Shown here in pieces: positions 1-8,206 of a stretch of DNA of 15,460 nucleotides. The stretch spans positions 1 to 15,460 of the forward strand of contig VSOD01000045.1 of the NCBI GenBank assembly GCA_009774655.1, read 5' to 3'. Numbering within the stretch: position 1 is the first letter of the stretch; the number at the start of each line of letters is the position of its first letter. The notes under the pieces were generated by a model. The model saw nothing but the letters and a program-made list of their open reading frames with translations. It was not told the DNA's origin and did no database searches. The position numbers and the translations under genes are program-made. The stretch is from Lachnospiraceae bacterium (GTDB taxonomy: Bacteria > Bacillota_A > Clostridia > Lachnospirales > Lachnospiraceae).

Positions 1-263
1 CCCTCTATACAAAAATAAGGAAAATATACATGCATGACACGCCGTATGATCCATCTGGCTTCCAGGCCCTTCTTTGCACTGAATACGAGTCCATATCCCG
101 ACACCAGAAAAAAAACAGCCACCCCGTATCTACCCAGTTTGGTCATCAAATACCATATAACATTACCACTTTCTACCGTAATATACCATTGAGAATAATG
201 TGCTAAAATAACCAGCAGTGTCCCTATTCCCCTTAAAAACATACTGACTTCCCTGGTTATCAT
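1..263 (-). CDS. Acyltransferase-3 family membrane O-acyltransferase (5' part only)
   Basis: The reading frame opens at an ATG (263) behind a strong GGAGGAG site at 267-273 and stays open to the window edge, giving the first 87 residues. Residues 11-22 form the R-x10-H pattern (R11, H22) typical of the OafA/WecH acyltransferase-3 family, inside the first predicted membrane helix. A second hydrophobic segment around residues 45-62 contains FFLVSGYG, a hallmark of the same family, followed by a basic loop ending in RWIIRR. Family members are integral membrane enzymes of about 330-400 residues that usually O-acetylate sugars of surface polysaccharides, so roughly three quarters of this gene lies outside the window. 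It starts 25 bp after the GT39-like gene and is probably cotranscribed. The family is well supported; the acceptor sugar cannot be inferred. Confidence 0.85.
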   Translation of the reverse strand, partial: MITREVSMFLRGIGTLLVILAHYSQWYITVESGNVIWYLMTKLGRYGVAVFFLVSGYGLVFSAKKGLEARWIIRRVMHVYFPYFCIE

Positions 264-288
264 ATTCTCCTCCGTTTCTGATCAGATA

Positions 289-1908
289 TCACGTTCCGTA
301 GAGATAATAGGTATTGGTATATCCATATCCGCCCAGATACTCATAGGTATTAAGTTCTGGACATAAATCCATAATCCGGTTCAATATCACTTCATCATCG
401 CCTGTTACCGCCACAAGAAGCCTATATCTCGAAGAAATCTCCGAATCACTCAACATAGCCAAATGTTCTATTGTGAAAAATGTCACGCTATGATAATTTG
501 ATACTTCATAATACGCCGGATTAGTCTTCCATGGTTTATCATAAACATAAATACAATCCACCTCTGCGTAAGACGATGCAGTATCCAAAAATGCTGCTGA
601 AGGCTTATACAAATATTCCCACTCCATGCTTTTCCATCCGTTCACAGTCATAACAGCCACAACAACTGCTAATATATATATATAATATTGCCTGCTTCTG
701 CTCTTCATCCAACTACCCAATGCACAGGATACTCCTAAGAATAAGACGGCATATACAGGATACATATAACGGTCTGTAACAAAAACAGCTATCTTTGAAA
801 CCAGCAGGAAATATAAGATCACTGGTATAGTAATGATAAGGTATCGCTCCACGGTTACTTTCTTTTCCTCAGTCAGGCTTGAACATCTGTGGCAGCATCC
901 ACACACAATCAATATAGCTAACATAACAACAAACAAATAAATGAGAATGCCGCCAAACAATTCTTCATCCAATATCTCAAAAAACCATTTAATTCTGCTC
1001 AATCCGGCTGATAACGAGCTGCCGATCAAATTATTTGCAGATTCCTGCCCTCTTCCACTGCTAAACATATGCGTGATCATGGACGGAAAAACAACAACTG
1101 ACACCACAGCCGCTGTTCCCTGAACCAGGCAGAAGAATCCTGCTCCTTTCCAACACTTCTGTCTCACTAAAATGCATCCGTATACGATGCTGATAAATAC
1201 CGCAAACACTATGCAATAATAATGTGTTAATGCACCGCCGATCGTACATAAAAAAAGCATCAGATAAAATTTTTTCTTACTGTATGTTCCTGTATGCATG
1301 ACCATCAGGCAGGTTAATGCCGTTACCCAAAGCATGGCAAGCATATACATACGCAAAAAAGTGGCCGCAGACAAAATTCCTGCTGAACAAACAAACGCAA
1401 GGGAAATCAATTTCTGTATTCTCACATCTCCCGTCAAAACCAGCACTGTTTTTCTAAAAAAAAACAACGTTCCTAAAGCTGATAAGAAATTTATCATCCC
1501 GGCAAACCATATAGTGAAACTTTCAGGGAAAAAAGAACATATTGTATGAAGAATCACATAGTACAATGGCGGATGTACATCCGCTTTCTGATTTGCCCAT
1601 ACCGTTCTGTAATCAAATCGGTTCTCAGAATCCACCGTCATATAGTTCATCCATGGAGTACTGGAAGGGTAATAGGTATACCCCTCCTCAACAAACATCA
1701 TACTTCCCTCAGTGTGATTGGCTAATCCATAGCTGTATACCTCGTCTACATACAAATTTTCTTTATTACCAATTGCGAGAACCATGAATACACTGAATAC
1801 TATATAAATCAACAGATCGCTGATACCTTTTTTGTTGTTTTTTATTCTCTGTATCAAACTAAATATTACGGAATATATCTTCTTTTTGTCGCTCAATGGC
1901 CTGCCCAT
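289..1908 (-). CDS. GT39-like (GT-C) membrane glycosyltransferase
   Basis: A polytopic membrane protein of about 539 residues. After a basic cytosolic N-terminus and a first helix (residues about 31-47), the first outer loop carries LYVDEVYSYG with the D55-E56 acidic pair, and later DVHPPLYY (residues 110-117). Both are typical of PMT/ArnT-like GT-C enzymes that take sugars from polyprenyl-phosphate donors and act on the outer face. Around eight further hydrophobic segments follow, then a hydrophilic C-terminal domain of about 120 residues. The start is uncertain. ATG 1908 is chosen, which overlaps the ABC gene by 50 bp, but none of GTG 1932, ATG 1920, ATG 1908 or TTG 1857 (1 nt after the ABC stop) has a good ribosome site, so coupling to the upstream gene is likely. 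Donor and acceptor are unknown. Confidence 0.85.
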   Translation of the reverse strand: MGRPLSDKKKIYSVIFSLIQRIKNNKKGISDLLIYIVFSVFMVLAIGNKENLYVDEVYSYGLANHTEGSMMFVEEGYTYYPSSTPWMNYMTVDSENRFDYRTVWANQKADVHPPLYYVILHTICSFFPESFTIWFAGMINFLSALGTLFFFRKTVLVLTGDVRIQKLISLAFVCSAGILSAATFLRMYMLAMLWVTALTCLMVMHTGTYSKKKFYLMLFLCTIGGALTHYYCIVFAVFISIVYGCILVRQKCWKGAGFFCLVQGTAAVVSVVVFPSMITHMFSSGRGQESANNLIGSSLSAGLSRIKWFFEILDEELFGGILIYLFVVMLAILIVCGCCHRCSSLTEEKKVTVERYLIITIPVILYFLLVSKIAVFVTDRYMYPVYAVLFLGVSCALGSWMKSRSRQYYIYILAVVVAVMTVNGWKSMEWEYLYKPSAAFLDTASSYAEVDCIYVYDKPWKTNPAYYEVSNYHSVTFFTIEHLAMLSDSEISSRYRLLVAVTGDDEVILNRIMDLCPELNTYEYLGGYGYTNTYYLYGT

Positions 1909-3652
1909 CCTTAATTTCATAAATCTTATCACAATTTCTAATGGTTGTCAGACGATGCGCTACTATAATCATGGTCTTGATGCCTTGAAGCGCATCGATA
2001 GCCTCCATGACTGCATTTTCTGTCTCATTATCAAGTGCTGCTGTTGCCTCATCCAAAATAAGAATATCAGGTTCCCCATACAATGCTCTGGCTATTGCCA
2101 CTCTCTGCCTCTGTCCGCCTGAAAACTGAACCCCCCATTCGCCAACTACTGTATCCAGCTGACCGGATAATTCTTCAACAAAGGGCTTAAGCTGTGCCAT
2201 TTCCAATGCTTTCCACACCCTGTCATCATCAATTTCCGACTCTTCAACTCCGAACGCAATATTCCTTCTTATAGATGCATCTGTCAAATAAACTGACTGT
2301 GGTACATAACCAACAATCTTATTCCACTGCCCCTTTAATTTCTTAATATTATATCCATCCATTGTAATCTCGCCATGTTGAGGCTCCAGTAAATTAAGGA
2401 TAATATCCGCCAGGGTCGTCTTCCCTGCTCCGGACGCCCCTATGAATGCTATGGCCATTCCCTTCTGAATGCGCAGATTCAAATCCTGCAAAACTGCTGT
2501 CTCCCGTCTGGGATATTGAAAGGTAAGATGTGAAATCACTAATTCATCCTGAAACTTAATATTCTCAAGTTCCTCCGCCTCAAGCTGCTCTTCCGTCTCC
2601 TCCTGTCTCTCCAGTCTGCGAACCATCTCGATTGTCTCATAAGATGCCGCCAGCGAAGGTGTATGATAAACAATGGAGTTGACACAGCTAAGAACACTTC
2701 CCAACGCCGGTAAAATACGAAATGCGGCAATTGCGATCACAGAAAGCTGACTTAGCATATTGGCAATATCCGCCTCATGCATCACCCGGACAGCCACCAG
2801 TGTCATCAAGCCAGTCACACACACCGCCTCAATAATATATGTTGGCGCATTTGCACCTATTGCATTTCGAATCGTCGCCTTATTGCTCCCAATTAAGCAT
2901 TTTTGATACTGATTTACAAAATAATCCTGACGGTTTGTTACCAACACTTCTTTACTTCCCTGAATCGCTTCCAGAGACGCCTGATATGCCCGGCAATTAT
3001 ACTCTCTTACCAGTTTCCCATATTTTGTCATGGATTTCCTAAACAGCATCTGGGATAGTGCAAAGCAGAAAACGATCAGCAGCATCAGAACGATAGACAT
3101 AGACGGTGTCACAATAACAATTAGTATTGCCGTTCCCAAAATTGTAAATGCCTTACTTAGTAAAATAAACGTATAATTAATAATGTTATACACACTGGAA
3201 ACATCCTCACCCAGTCCATTTAGTAGTCTTGCACTGCTGTTTTCAGAAAAAAAACTATATCCTTGTTTCATATAAGCATTTAAGATCTGTATGGACAATT
3301 CTCTGTGTACCTTACAGGCATACTTATTGGAGACCCATGTGTACAAAAGTCCAAAGGAATTTTTGAATATATAAATAATGACAATCGCAATACAGACCAG
3401 AAAAATAATCTCCCGATAGTCGTCCAGCCCCAGAAGTCGAACAACAGGCTCAACATATTCATTCCTCATAAGTTCTTCCGGATTAAGAAATGCCTGCAAA
3501 AGCGGAAATATGATCGACACGCCAAATGTCTCCAGTATTGCAAAAATAATCGACATGATAAAAACCATCATCCCATATTTCTTCTGGTTGCCCGTCATAA
3601 TAAAATTTAATTTACCGGCAGCGTCAACTACTTTTCGTAATGTCTTATTCAA
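1859..3652 (-). CDS. ABC exporter, PglK/MsbA-like lipid-linked saccharide flippase
   Basis: A full-length half-transporter of 597 residues. The membrane part (about residues 25-325) contains six predicted helices. The nucleotide-binding domain has Walker A GASGAGKTT (405-413), a Q-loop glutamine near 452, signature FSGGQRQR (510-517), Walker B LILDEAT (531-537) and the H-loop histidine 566, so it should be an active ATPase. In glycan clusters such proteins (PglK/WlaB type) flip polyprenyl-diphosphate-linked oligosaccharides across the membrane; that role is inferred from the neighbours, and a general lipid or peptide exporter is the alternative. The start is TTG, supported by AGGAG 6 nt upstream, and lies only 2 bp after the GT4 stop. 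This is the only flippase candidate visible in the window. Confidence 0.93.
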   Translation of the reverse strand: MNKTLRKVVDAAGKLNFIMTGNQKKYGMMVFIMSIIFAILETFGVSIIFPLLQAFLNPEELMRNEYVEPVVRLLGLDDYREIIFLVCIAIVIIYIFKNSFGLLYTWVSNKYACKVHRELSIQILNAYMKQGYSFFSENSSARLLNGLGEDVSSVYNIINYTFILLSKAFTILGTAILIVIVTPSMSIVLMLLIVFCFALSQMLFRKSMTKYGKLVREYNCRAYQASLEAIQGSKEVLVTNRQDYFVNQYQKCLIGSNKATIRNAIGANAPTYIIEAVCVTGLMTLVAVRVMHEADIANMLSQLSVIAIAAFRILPALGSVLSCVNSIVYHTPSLAASYETIEMVRRLERQEETEEQLEAEELENIKFQDELVISHLTFQYPRRETAVLQDLNLRIQKGMAIAFIGASGAGKTTLADIILNLLEPQHGEITMDGYNIKKLKGQWNKIVGYVPQSVYLTDASIRRNIAFGVEESEIDDDRVWKALEMAQLKPFVEELSGQLDTVVGEWGVQFSGGQRQRVAIARALYGEPDILILDEATAALDNETENAVMEAIDALQGIKTMIIVAHRLTTIRNCDKIYEIKDGQAIERQKEDIFRNI

Positions 3653-3654
3653 AT

Positions 3655-4857
3655 TTATCTCCTTTTCTGTACAGCAGCCTCAATCTCCTTCTCGAGCCAA
3701 TTCACCTTATCCGTCACTCGGCATTCTCTTCCCAACATATAGGATCTGAGCTTTTTGCCGCGGGTATAGATTTCCTCCCTGTCACTGTACAAATGCTCTA
3801 TGGCCGTCCTGAGTTGACTCACATCTTCGATCAATAATATACCGTCTTTCAACCTGACATCACCAACATCCGTACTGACTACTGCCATCCCGGTTGCTGC
3901 TGCTTCACAATGTACAATAGGGCAGTTCTCAGACCTGCTTGTACATATAAAAACATCAGAGGTTCTATACAAGTCATAAATTTGTTCTCTTGTCAGATGT
4001 ACATTAAAAATTACCTTTTTTGTACTCTGTTCCGGCATCCATTGTTTTAAATGCTCCCGAAGCAACTGCAAATAGCTGTTCTCTTCAAAGCCTGCAAACT
4101 GTAATACCGCATTTTCAATATCAGCTTCACAAAATGCCCTAAGCAGCATATCTTGATTCTTATTATCATTATAGTTTGCTATAGACAGGTATTGAATACT
4201 GGAATGTTGGAAAAAATCATGTCTGTGTCTCATTTCTTCTGAGATAAAAATGTCTTCTATCGCATTTTCCAATACTTTACCATTTGATAAACCATATTTC
4301 TTCGCATAAACAAAAGAATTGTTTAACTCTGAAAGATAGATTGCAAGATCGAATCTGCCAATGATCTGATAAAGTTTTCTATAATATTTGCATACTTTCC
4401 ATTCCTCGTATGCACCCAAAATATTTCTATGTTTTAATTTGTCAGCTATCAAATTTTGCTGAGACAATCTGGAATACCCATGGGAATAAAAAATCCTGGC
4501 ACATGGAAGCCGGTCCAATGCCGGAATCAGCCAGTCAAGTGTCCATGTCTGAGAACAGACTACTATCAGTACATCCGGCTGAAAACTCCTGATACGGTCT
4601 ATATATTTTGCAGGTGTACTGCTACTGTTCCGCCCTTTTAATTTCATAGGCCATCTTACATAGACTCTCGTTCTTTCTATCTGAACACCTTCATGCTCCT
4701 CTTTTTCCGGTAACTCTTGCAAGCCACCATTTCCCGTGCTGGTATACACCAGAACTTCATGCTCTCTTTGCGCCAATCCTTCTGCTAAATATTTCGTTAT
4801 CTGAGTAACCCCGTCCTGAGATGGCCAGTAACAGGGAACTGCAAACATGATCTTCAA
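3655..4857 (-). CDS. GT4-family glycosyltransferase (GT-B fold)
   Basis: A 400-residue cytosolic retaining glycosyltransferase. The N-terminal Rossmann half opens with a hydrophobic strand and the sequence YWPSQDGVTQ (10-19), equivalent to the glycine-rich acceptor-side loop of GT4 enzymes, followed by amphipathic segments where such enzymes touch the membrane. The C-terminal donor domain contains the EX7E motif as ENCPIVHCE (E310 and E318), then the typical small-residue run AAATGMAVVSTDVGD. Length matches the family. The start is TTG, chosen because AGGAG lies 6 nt upstream; the in-frame ATG three codons later would be 15 nt away. It most likely adds one sugar to a lipid-linked intermediate, using a nucleotide-sugar donor that cannot be read from the sequence. 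It lies 33 bp after the GT8 gene and 2 bp before the flippase gene. Confidence 0.9.
   Translation of the reverse strand: MKIMFAVPCYWPSQDGVTQITKYLAEGLAQREHEVLVYTSTGNGGLQELPEKEEHEGVQIERTRVYVRWPMKLKGRNSSSTPAKYIDRIRSFQPDVLIVVCSQTWTLDWLIPALDRLPCARIFYSHGYSRLSQQNLIADKLKHRNILGAYEEWKVCKYYRKLYQIIGRFDLAIYLSELNNSFVYAKKYGLSNGKVLENAIEDIFISEEMRHRHDFFQHSSIQYLSIANYNDNKNQDMLLRAFCEADIENAVLQFAGFEENSYLQLLREHLKQWMPEQSTKKVIFNVHLTREQIYDLYRTSDVFICTSRSENCPIVHCEAAATGMAVVSTDVGDVRLKDGILLIEDVSQLRTAIEHLYSDREEIYTRGKKLRSYMLGRECRVTDKVNWLEKEIEAAVQKRR
3659..3663 (-). promoter_or_regulatory. Ribosome binding site fixing a TTG start (ABC exporter)
   Basis: AGGAG on the minus strand sits 6 nt before TTG 3652 and lies inside the last codons of the GT4 gene. 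No ATG nearby has comparable spacing, so the TTG start is preferred. Confidence 0.7.
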
Positions 4858-4863
4858 TCCAAA

Positions 4864-4868
4864 CTCCT
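4864..4868 (-). promoter_or_regulatory. Ribosome binding site fixing a TTG start (GT4)
   Basis: AGGAG on the minus strand, 6 nt before TTG 4857 and 15 nt before the next in-frame ATG, which favours the TTG as initiator. Confidence 0.7.
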
Positions 4869-4890
4869 TTTTAACTATATCTAATATTCT

Positions 4891-5967
4891 CTAACTATTA
4901 ATCCTTTGACACCAAATTCCAATTTTACGTACTAATATACTAATCCCTAATGCCAGAAACCCTTCTATAATAACAACTATCCCTATAAACCCATCCAGTA
5001 GTATTGATGTTCCCGCTGCGATAAGCACCAACATCCCAAACGCAAAGAGCAGGATATTTTGAACACTGGCCTTGCTTTCTGCCTCGGCTCTGGCTTCCTT
5101 TACCTGATCATAAAGTTTCCACTGCTCCGCGAAATATTCTTTATAATAGGGACTCCCCTGTGCATACTTCCACCAAGTCACATATCCCGGCATAATACTG
5201 ACCGGATTCCAGGGCTTCCCATAATCTTTATATGAAGAAAAATGAAGAATCTTCACCGTTTTCTCGCACTCTACAATATAGTCATATCCCAATTCTTCAA
5301 TGTAACGCTCATTCTCATCAATGCAGGAAATCCTTCCTGGTACATATTTAATGTGATCTTTAAATAATAAACCAAAAGTAAATTCCATTTGGGAATATCC
5401 TGCCAGTTTTTTCACCTTATCATCCACATTCAGAATATCCTGTAAACTAAATTCACGCCGTATCCTGCTTACGTCATATATTGACAAAACAAAAGTTAAA
5501 GTATCTCCGCCAATCCTGCTCATAAAATTCCTATGGTTAGACGGTTTATGTTCCGGTCCGGGACAGATCACATATGTATCCTCAAAATCCATATCATAAA
5601 TTTCAGACAGATTACCCGTTATTACCGTATCCGATTCAATTACCATAATCCGATCTACCACGTCCGGCAAAAGTTCATGAAAAAGCCAATAACTGGACAT
5701 CGTTCCAATCGGCCAATGATCCTTCTTGCCAATATGAATATACTGTGCTGCCTTTTCTTCGTCAAACCGCAAAATATGAATCTGATGTCCAAACTGCTCT
5801 GCCAGCACATTTTCATGCTGCATATCTTCAGAAGTCAGGTCTTCCGATACCACATACAGATGTATCTCTCTGTCCTGATTATTTATAAAGAGGGATTTGA
5901 TCGCAACATATGCATACTTCAGATTTTTTCGCCCAGTAGTAATGTATATATTCATCCGCTGCTTCAT
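4891..5967 (-). CDS. GT8-family glycosyltransferase with C-terminal membrane hairpin
   Basis: A 358-residue protein. The N-terminal part resembles GT8 (LgtC/glycogenin-type, GT-A fold): an early strand MNIYITTG, the metal and nucleotide site at IESDTVITGN (109-118) and the C-terminal HF...KPW pattern (H242, K251-W253) typical of the family. The usual DxD is ESD (111-113), a conservative change that could still bind metal. After residue 300 come two hydrophobic segments (about 303-323 and 325-347) with a short turn, then a basic tail, so the enzyme should be anchored at the membrane with its catalytic domain in the cytosol. ATG 5967 is chosen over upstream codons because GAGG lies 6 nt before it and the previous gene stops 13 bp upstream. 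It probably transfers a hexose from a UDP-sugar onto a lipid-linked acceptor. Confidence 0.87.
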   Translation of the reverse strand: MKQRMNIYITTGRKNLKYAYVAIKSLFINNQDREIHLYVVSEDLTSEDMQHENVLAEQFGHQIHILRFDEEKAAQYIHIGKKDHWPIGTMSSYWLFHELLPDVVDRIMVIESDTVITGNLSEIYDMDFEDTYVICPGPEHKPSNHRNFMSRIGGDTLTFVLSIYDVSRIRREFSLQDILNVDDKVKKLAGYSQMEFTFGLLFKDHIKYVPGRISCIDENERYIEELGYDYIVECEKTVKILHFSSYKDYGKPWNPVSIMPGYVTWWKYAQGSPYYKEYFAEQWKLYDQVKEARAEAESKASVQNILLFAFGMLVLIAAGTSILLDGFIGIVVIIEGFLALGISILVRKIGIWCQRINS

Positions 5968-5980
5968 CTTTAACCTCACA

Positions 5981-6511
5981 CTAAACCCCGGCACCATATA
6001 CAGAAGAAACCGCGGCTTCCCACTCCCCACGCTGTTTTAACAGATGCGATATGATATCCCTGACTGCCCCATGCCCCGCTTTGACCGAAGAAACATAATG
6101 ACAGACCGCCTTAATCTCCTCACAGGCATCCGCCGGGCATCCTGCAAACCCTACATGAGACATACCTGCCAAATCGTTTAAATCATCTCCCAAATATCCC
6201 AGTTCTTCATAACCGATGCTTTCCTCCTGTATAAACTCTTCCAGATATGCAAGCTTGTCTTTCCTGTTCTGTACCAGAAAATCCACCTTCATTTCCTGCA
6301 TTCTCCTTGTCGTGGCAGCACACTCCCTGCCTGTCAGGACCATGATCTTAATGCCAGCCTGCTTAGCGGTAAAAAATCCGGCAGCATCTTTGGTACAAAA
6401 TTTCTTGAGTTCATTTCCATGTTCATCATAGTAGATTCCGGCATCTGTCATGGTGCCATCTACATCTATGATAAGATATTTAATTTTATGATAGTTACAT
6501 TCTTTTTGCAT
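5981..6511 (-). CDS. KdsC-like HAD phosphatase (sugar-acid 8/9-phosphatase type)
   Basis: A 176-residue cap-less (C0) HAD hydrolase. Motif I is DVDGTMTD with nucleophile D16 and acid/base D18; motif II is TGRE (60-63); the motif III lysine is K84 or K86 in NRKDK; motif IV is GDDLND (108-113). KDAAGF near residue 41 and GHGAVRDII near residue 146 match KdsC, which removes phosphate from KDO-8-phosphate, and the phosphatase part of NeuA-type systems for nonulosonate 9-phosphates. It lies 31 bp after the aldolase gene, with GAGGA 6 nt before ATG. The inferred role is dephosphorylation of the aldolase product before CMP activation. The family is clear; the exact substrate is inferred only from the neighbours. 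Confidence 0.92.
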   Translation of the reverse strand: MQKECNYHKIKYLIIDVDGTMTDAGIYYDEHGNELKKFCTKDAAGFFTAKQAGIKIMVLTGRECAATTRRMQEMKVDFLVQNRKDKLAYLEEFIQEESIGYEELGYLGDDLNDLAGMSHVGFAGCPADACEEIKAVCHYVSSVKAGHGAVRDIISHLLKQRGEWEAAVSSVYGAGV

Positions 6512-6542
6512 AGGACATCCTCACTTGATCAGACAGGATTCG

Positions 6543-8120
6543 TCAGGTCTTCTCTTCGTAAACAGAATCCGTCAAAAATACAATTTTCATCTGTTTCCTG
6601 ATATCAGCAACATATCGCTTGTTTCGTCGGTTAACTTCCTGTCCCTTAGTATGTTGGTTTATCATATAAGAAGCAATATAATTAACACCCTCTGTACGGT
6701 ATCCGTCAAACCCTGCCACATAAACCTCCCGAACCTCCAATTTCAGCAGAAGTTTCAGCAACATTATAGCACTGTTATCACATTTTCCTTTCTCATCAAA
6801 GCAAAGATCCGAATAACTGAGGAACATCTTCTCATCGCATACATCCATCAGATTAGAAGTCACCAGAATGCCTCTGTCTCCTTTTTTACCCTCAAGCGCC
6901 TCATATCTCGTGGCATTGGAGCAAAAGATATAATCAACCCGATACTGTTCCGGCACAAAATTCACCGAAAATATTATAGGATCCTGTTGCTTAATAAAAG
7001 CGTTAATCTCCGCCTGTTTCTCTATCAGACTATACCCTGGCGCCAAAATCAAAATATGCTGCCCGGACACTTCTTGTCTTAAATCGGCCAAAAGTTGTCC
7101 GTCATCCACCTCATGATTCTGGAATTTCTGATAAAGCTCTTCTACGTATTCCTCATCATAAGCCGTCTTCTTATGGTCCTCGATACTTGCCAGAATCTGA
7201 TTGATCTGCTTTGCCCGCAGCCTGCCCTTATTCAGCAGAAATTCCGCATAATTTCTGTGCAAATTAAACTTGGCAGAAAGAGCATAAGCTGTACTGTATC
7301 CCCACGGTTCAATCTGCTTTAACTGTGCAATATGGTCGTCGATACCATCTAAGACCGGATTTACATCATAGACAGTACCCTGTGCTCTGTTCATATAATC
7401 CATGATCAGTTCCAGACATAGATTGCCTGGCACTCTTCCCATACCGAGCATGGAACCATCGATTACACTTCCTCTCCCACTTGCCTTTATTGAAATGAAA
7501 TCCTGCGCCAACGAATAAGACAGAGCAAGATTCTCATGCAAATGTAACCCGATTATGATCGCTGGATCCAGATTATGTTCGATCAAAGAATATATTCTCT
7601 GAAGATCCTCCCGCATCATGGAGCCGAACGTATCCACAACAGAAAATGCATAAGGTTGAATCTCATTTACTTTCTTAAGCAGCTCTAATATCTCCGTGTC
7701 GGAATACCCCATAATATTAATCGGATTGCAAAACACTTTATAACCTTTTGCTTTCACACTGCGAACGAATGCAAGTCCTTCATCTATATCATAATCATGA
7801 AACGTCACTCGCACTGCATCGATTGTTTTCCCATCATATGGTTCCAGCTTGTGCACGTCATATTTATTATGCAAAGCCATCGCAGTAAACATAGTGTTTC
7901 CTCGTTTCTCAGGCAAAATCGGAAGCATCTCCCCACAATTGTTAAACAGACTCCTGTTCCTGTCATATTCACAATTTCTCAGAAAGCCAATCTCCACATA
8001 GTCTGTCTGCGAATCCACCAATTTACGGATAATGCTCTTAATCGTGTGAAACCCAAAATTCCAGTCATTAATATACCCACCGTCTCTCAACGTACAATCC
8101 AGCAATTTAATATTTGACAT
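6543..8120 (-). CDS. HMGL-like (DRE-TIM) aldolase fused to a DUF115/GT42-like C-terminal domain
   Basis: A 525-residue two-domain protein. Residues 1 to about 300 are an HMGL-like metal-dependent TIM barrel: LLDCTLRDGGY near the N-terminus gives metal ligand D8 and the R12-D13 pair, HLHEN supplies H193 and H195, and GMGRVPGN (226-233) is the conserved glycine loop. This is closest to the 4-hydroxy-2-oxovalerate aldolase (MhpE/DmpG) branch. Residues about 310-350 form a helical linker. Residues 355-515 look like a second Rossmann-type domain (ILILAPGYSL, then VDYIFCSN, then VREVYVAGFDGYR), recalling DUF115/Maf and GT42 CMP-sugar transferases; this assignment is pattern-based. ATG 8120 is preferred over ATG 8150 because GGGGTG precedes it. 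Between a NeuA-like and a KdsC-like gene, it probably condenses an oxo-acid with a phosphorylated aldose to make a 2-keto sugar acid. Confidence 0.88.
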   Translation of the reverse strand: MSNIKLLDCTLRDGGYINDWNFGFHTIKSIIRKLVDSQTDYVEIGFLRNCEYDRNRSLFNNCGEMLPILPEKRGNTMFTAMALHNKYDVHKLEPYDGKTIDAVRVTFHDYDIDEGLAFVRSVKAKGYKVFCNPINIMGYSDTEILELLKKVNEIQPYAFSVVDTFGSMMREDLQRIYSLIEHNLDPAIIIGLHLHENLALSYSLAQDFISIKASGRGSVIDGSMLGMGRVPGNLCLELIMDYMNRAQGTVYDVNPVLDGIDDHIAQLKQIEPWGYSTAYALSAKFNLHRNYAEFLLNKGRLRAKQINQILASIEDHKKTAYDEEYVEELYQKFQNHEVDDGQLLADLRQEVSGQHILILAPGYSLIEKQAEINAFIKQQDPIIFSVNFVPEQYRVDYIFCSNATRYEALEGKKGDRGILVTSNLMDVCDEKMFLSYSDLCFDEKGKCDNSAIMLLKLLLKLEVREVYVAGFDGYRTEGVNYIASYMINQHTKGQEVNRRNKRYVADIRKQMKIVFLTDSVYEEKT

Positions 8121-8206
8121 ATTCACCCCACATATCAGCTTACAAACCATATAAACTGCTATCTTCTGCCTTTAAGCATGTGCCTCCAATCCTGTACCGC
8201 CATGCG

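Noticed and set aside
672..684. Short AT dinucleotide run
   Set aside because: It falls within the coding region of the GT39-like protein, encoding part of a hydrophobic segment, and is too short to suggest a functional repeat.
6525..7082. Plus-strand open frame of 185 codons
   Set aside because: It is antisense to the C-terminal domain of the aldolase fusion and shows no domain or family motif.
6543..8120. Aldolase as part of an aromatic meta-cleavage or isopropylmalate pathway
   Set aside because: No dehydrogenase, hydratase or leucine-pathway gene is nearby; the neighbours are sugar-acid phosphatase, CMP transferase and glycosyltransferases.
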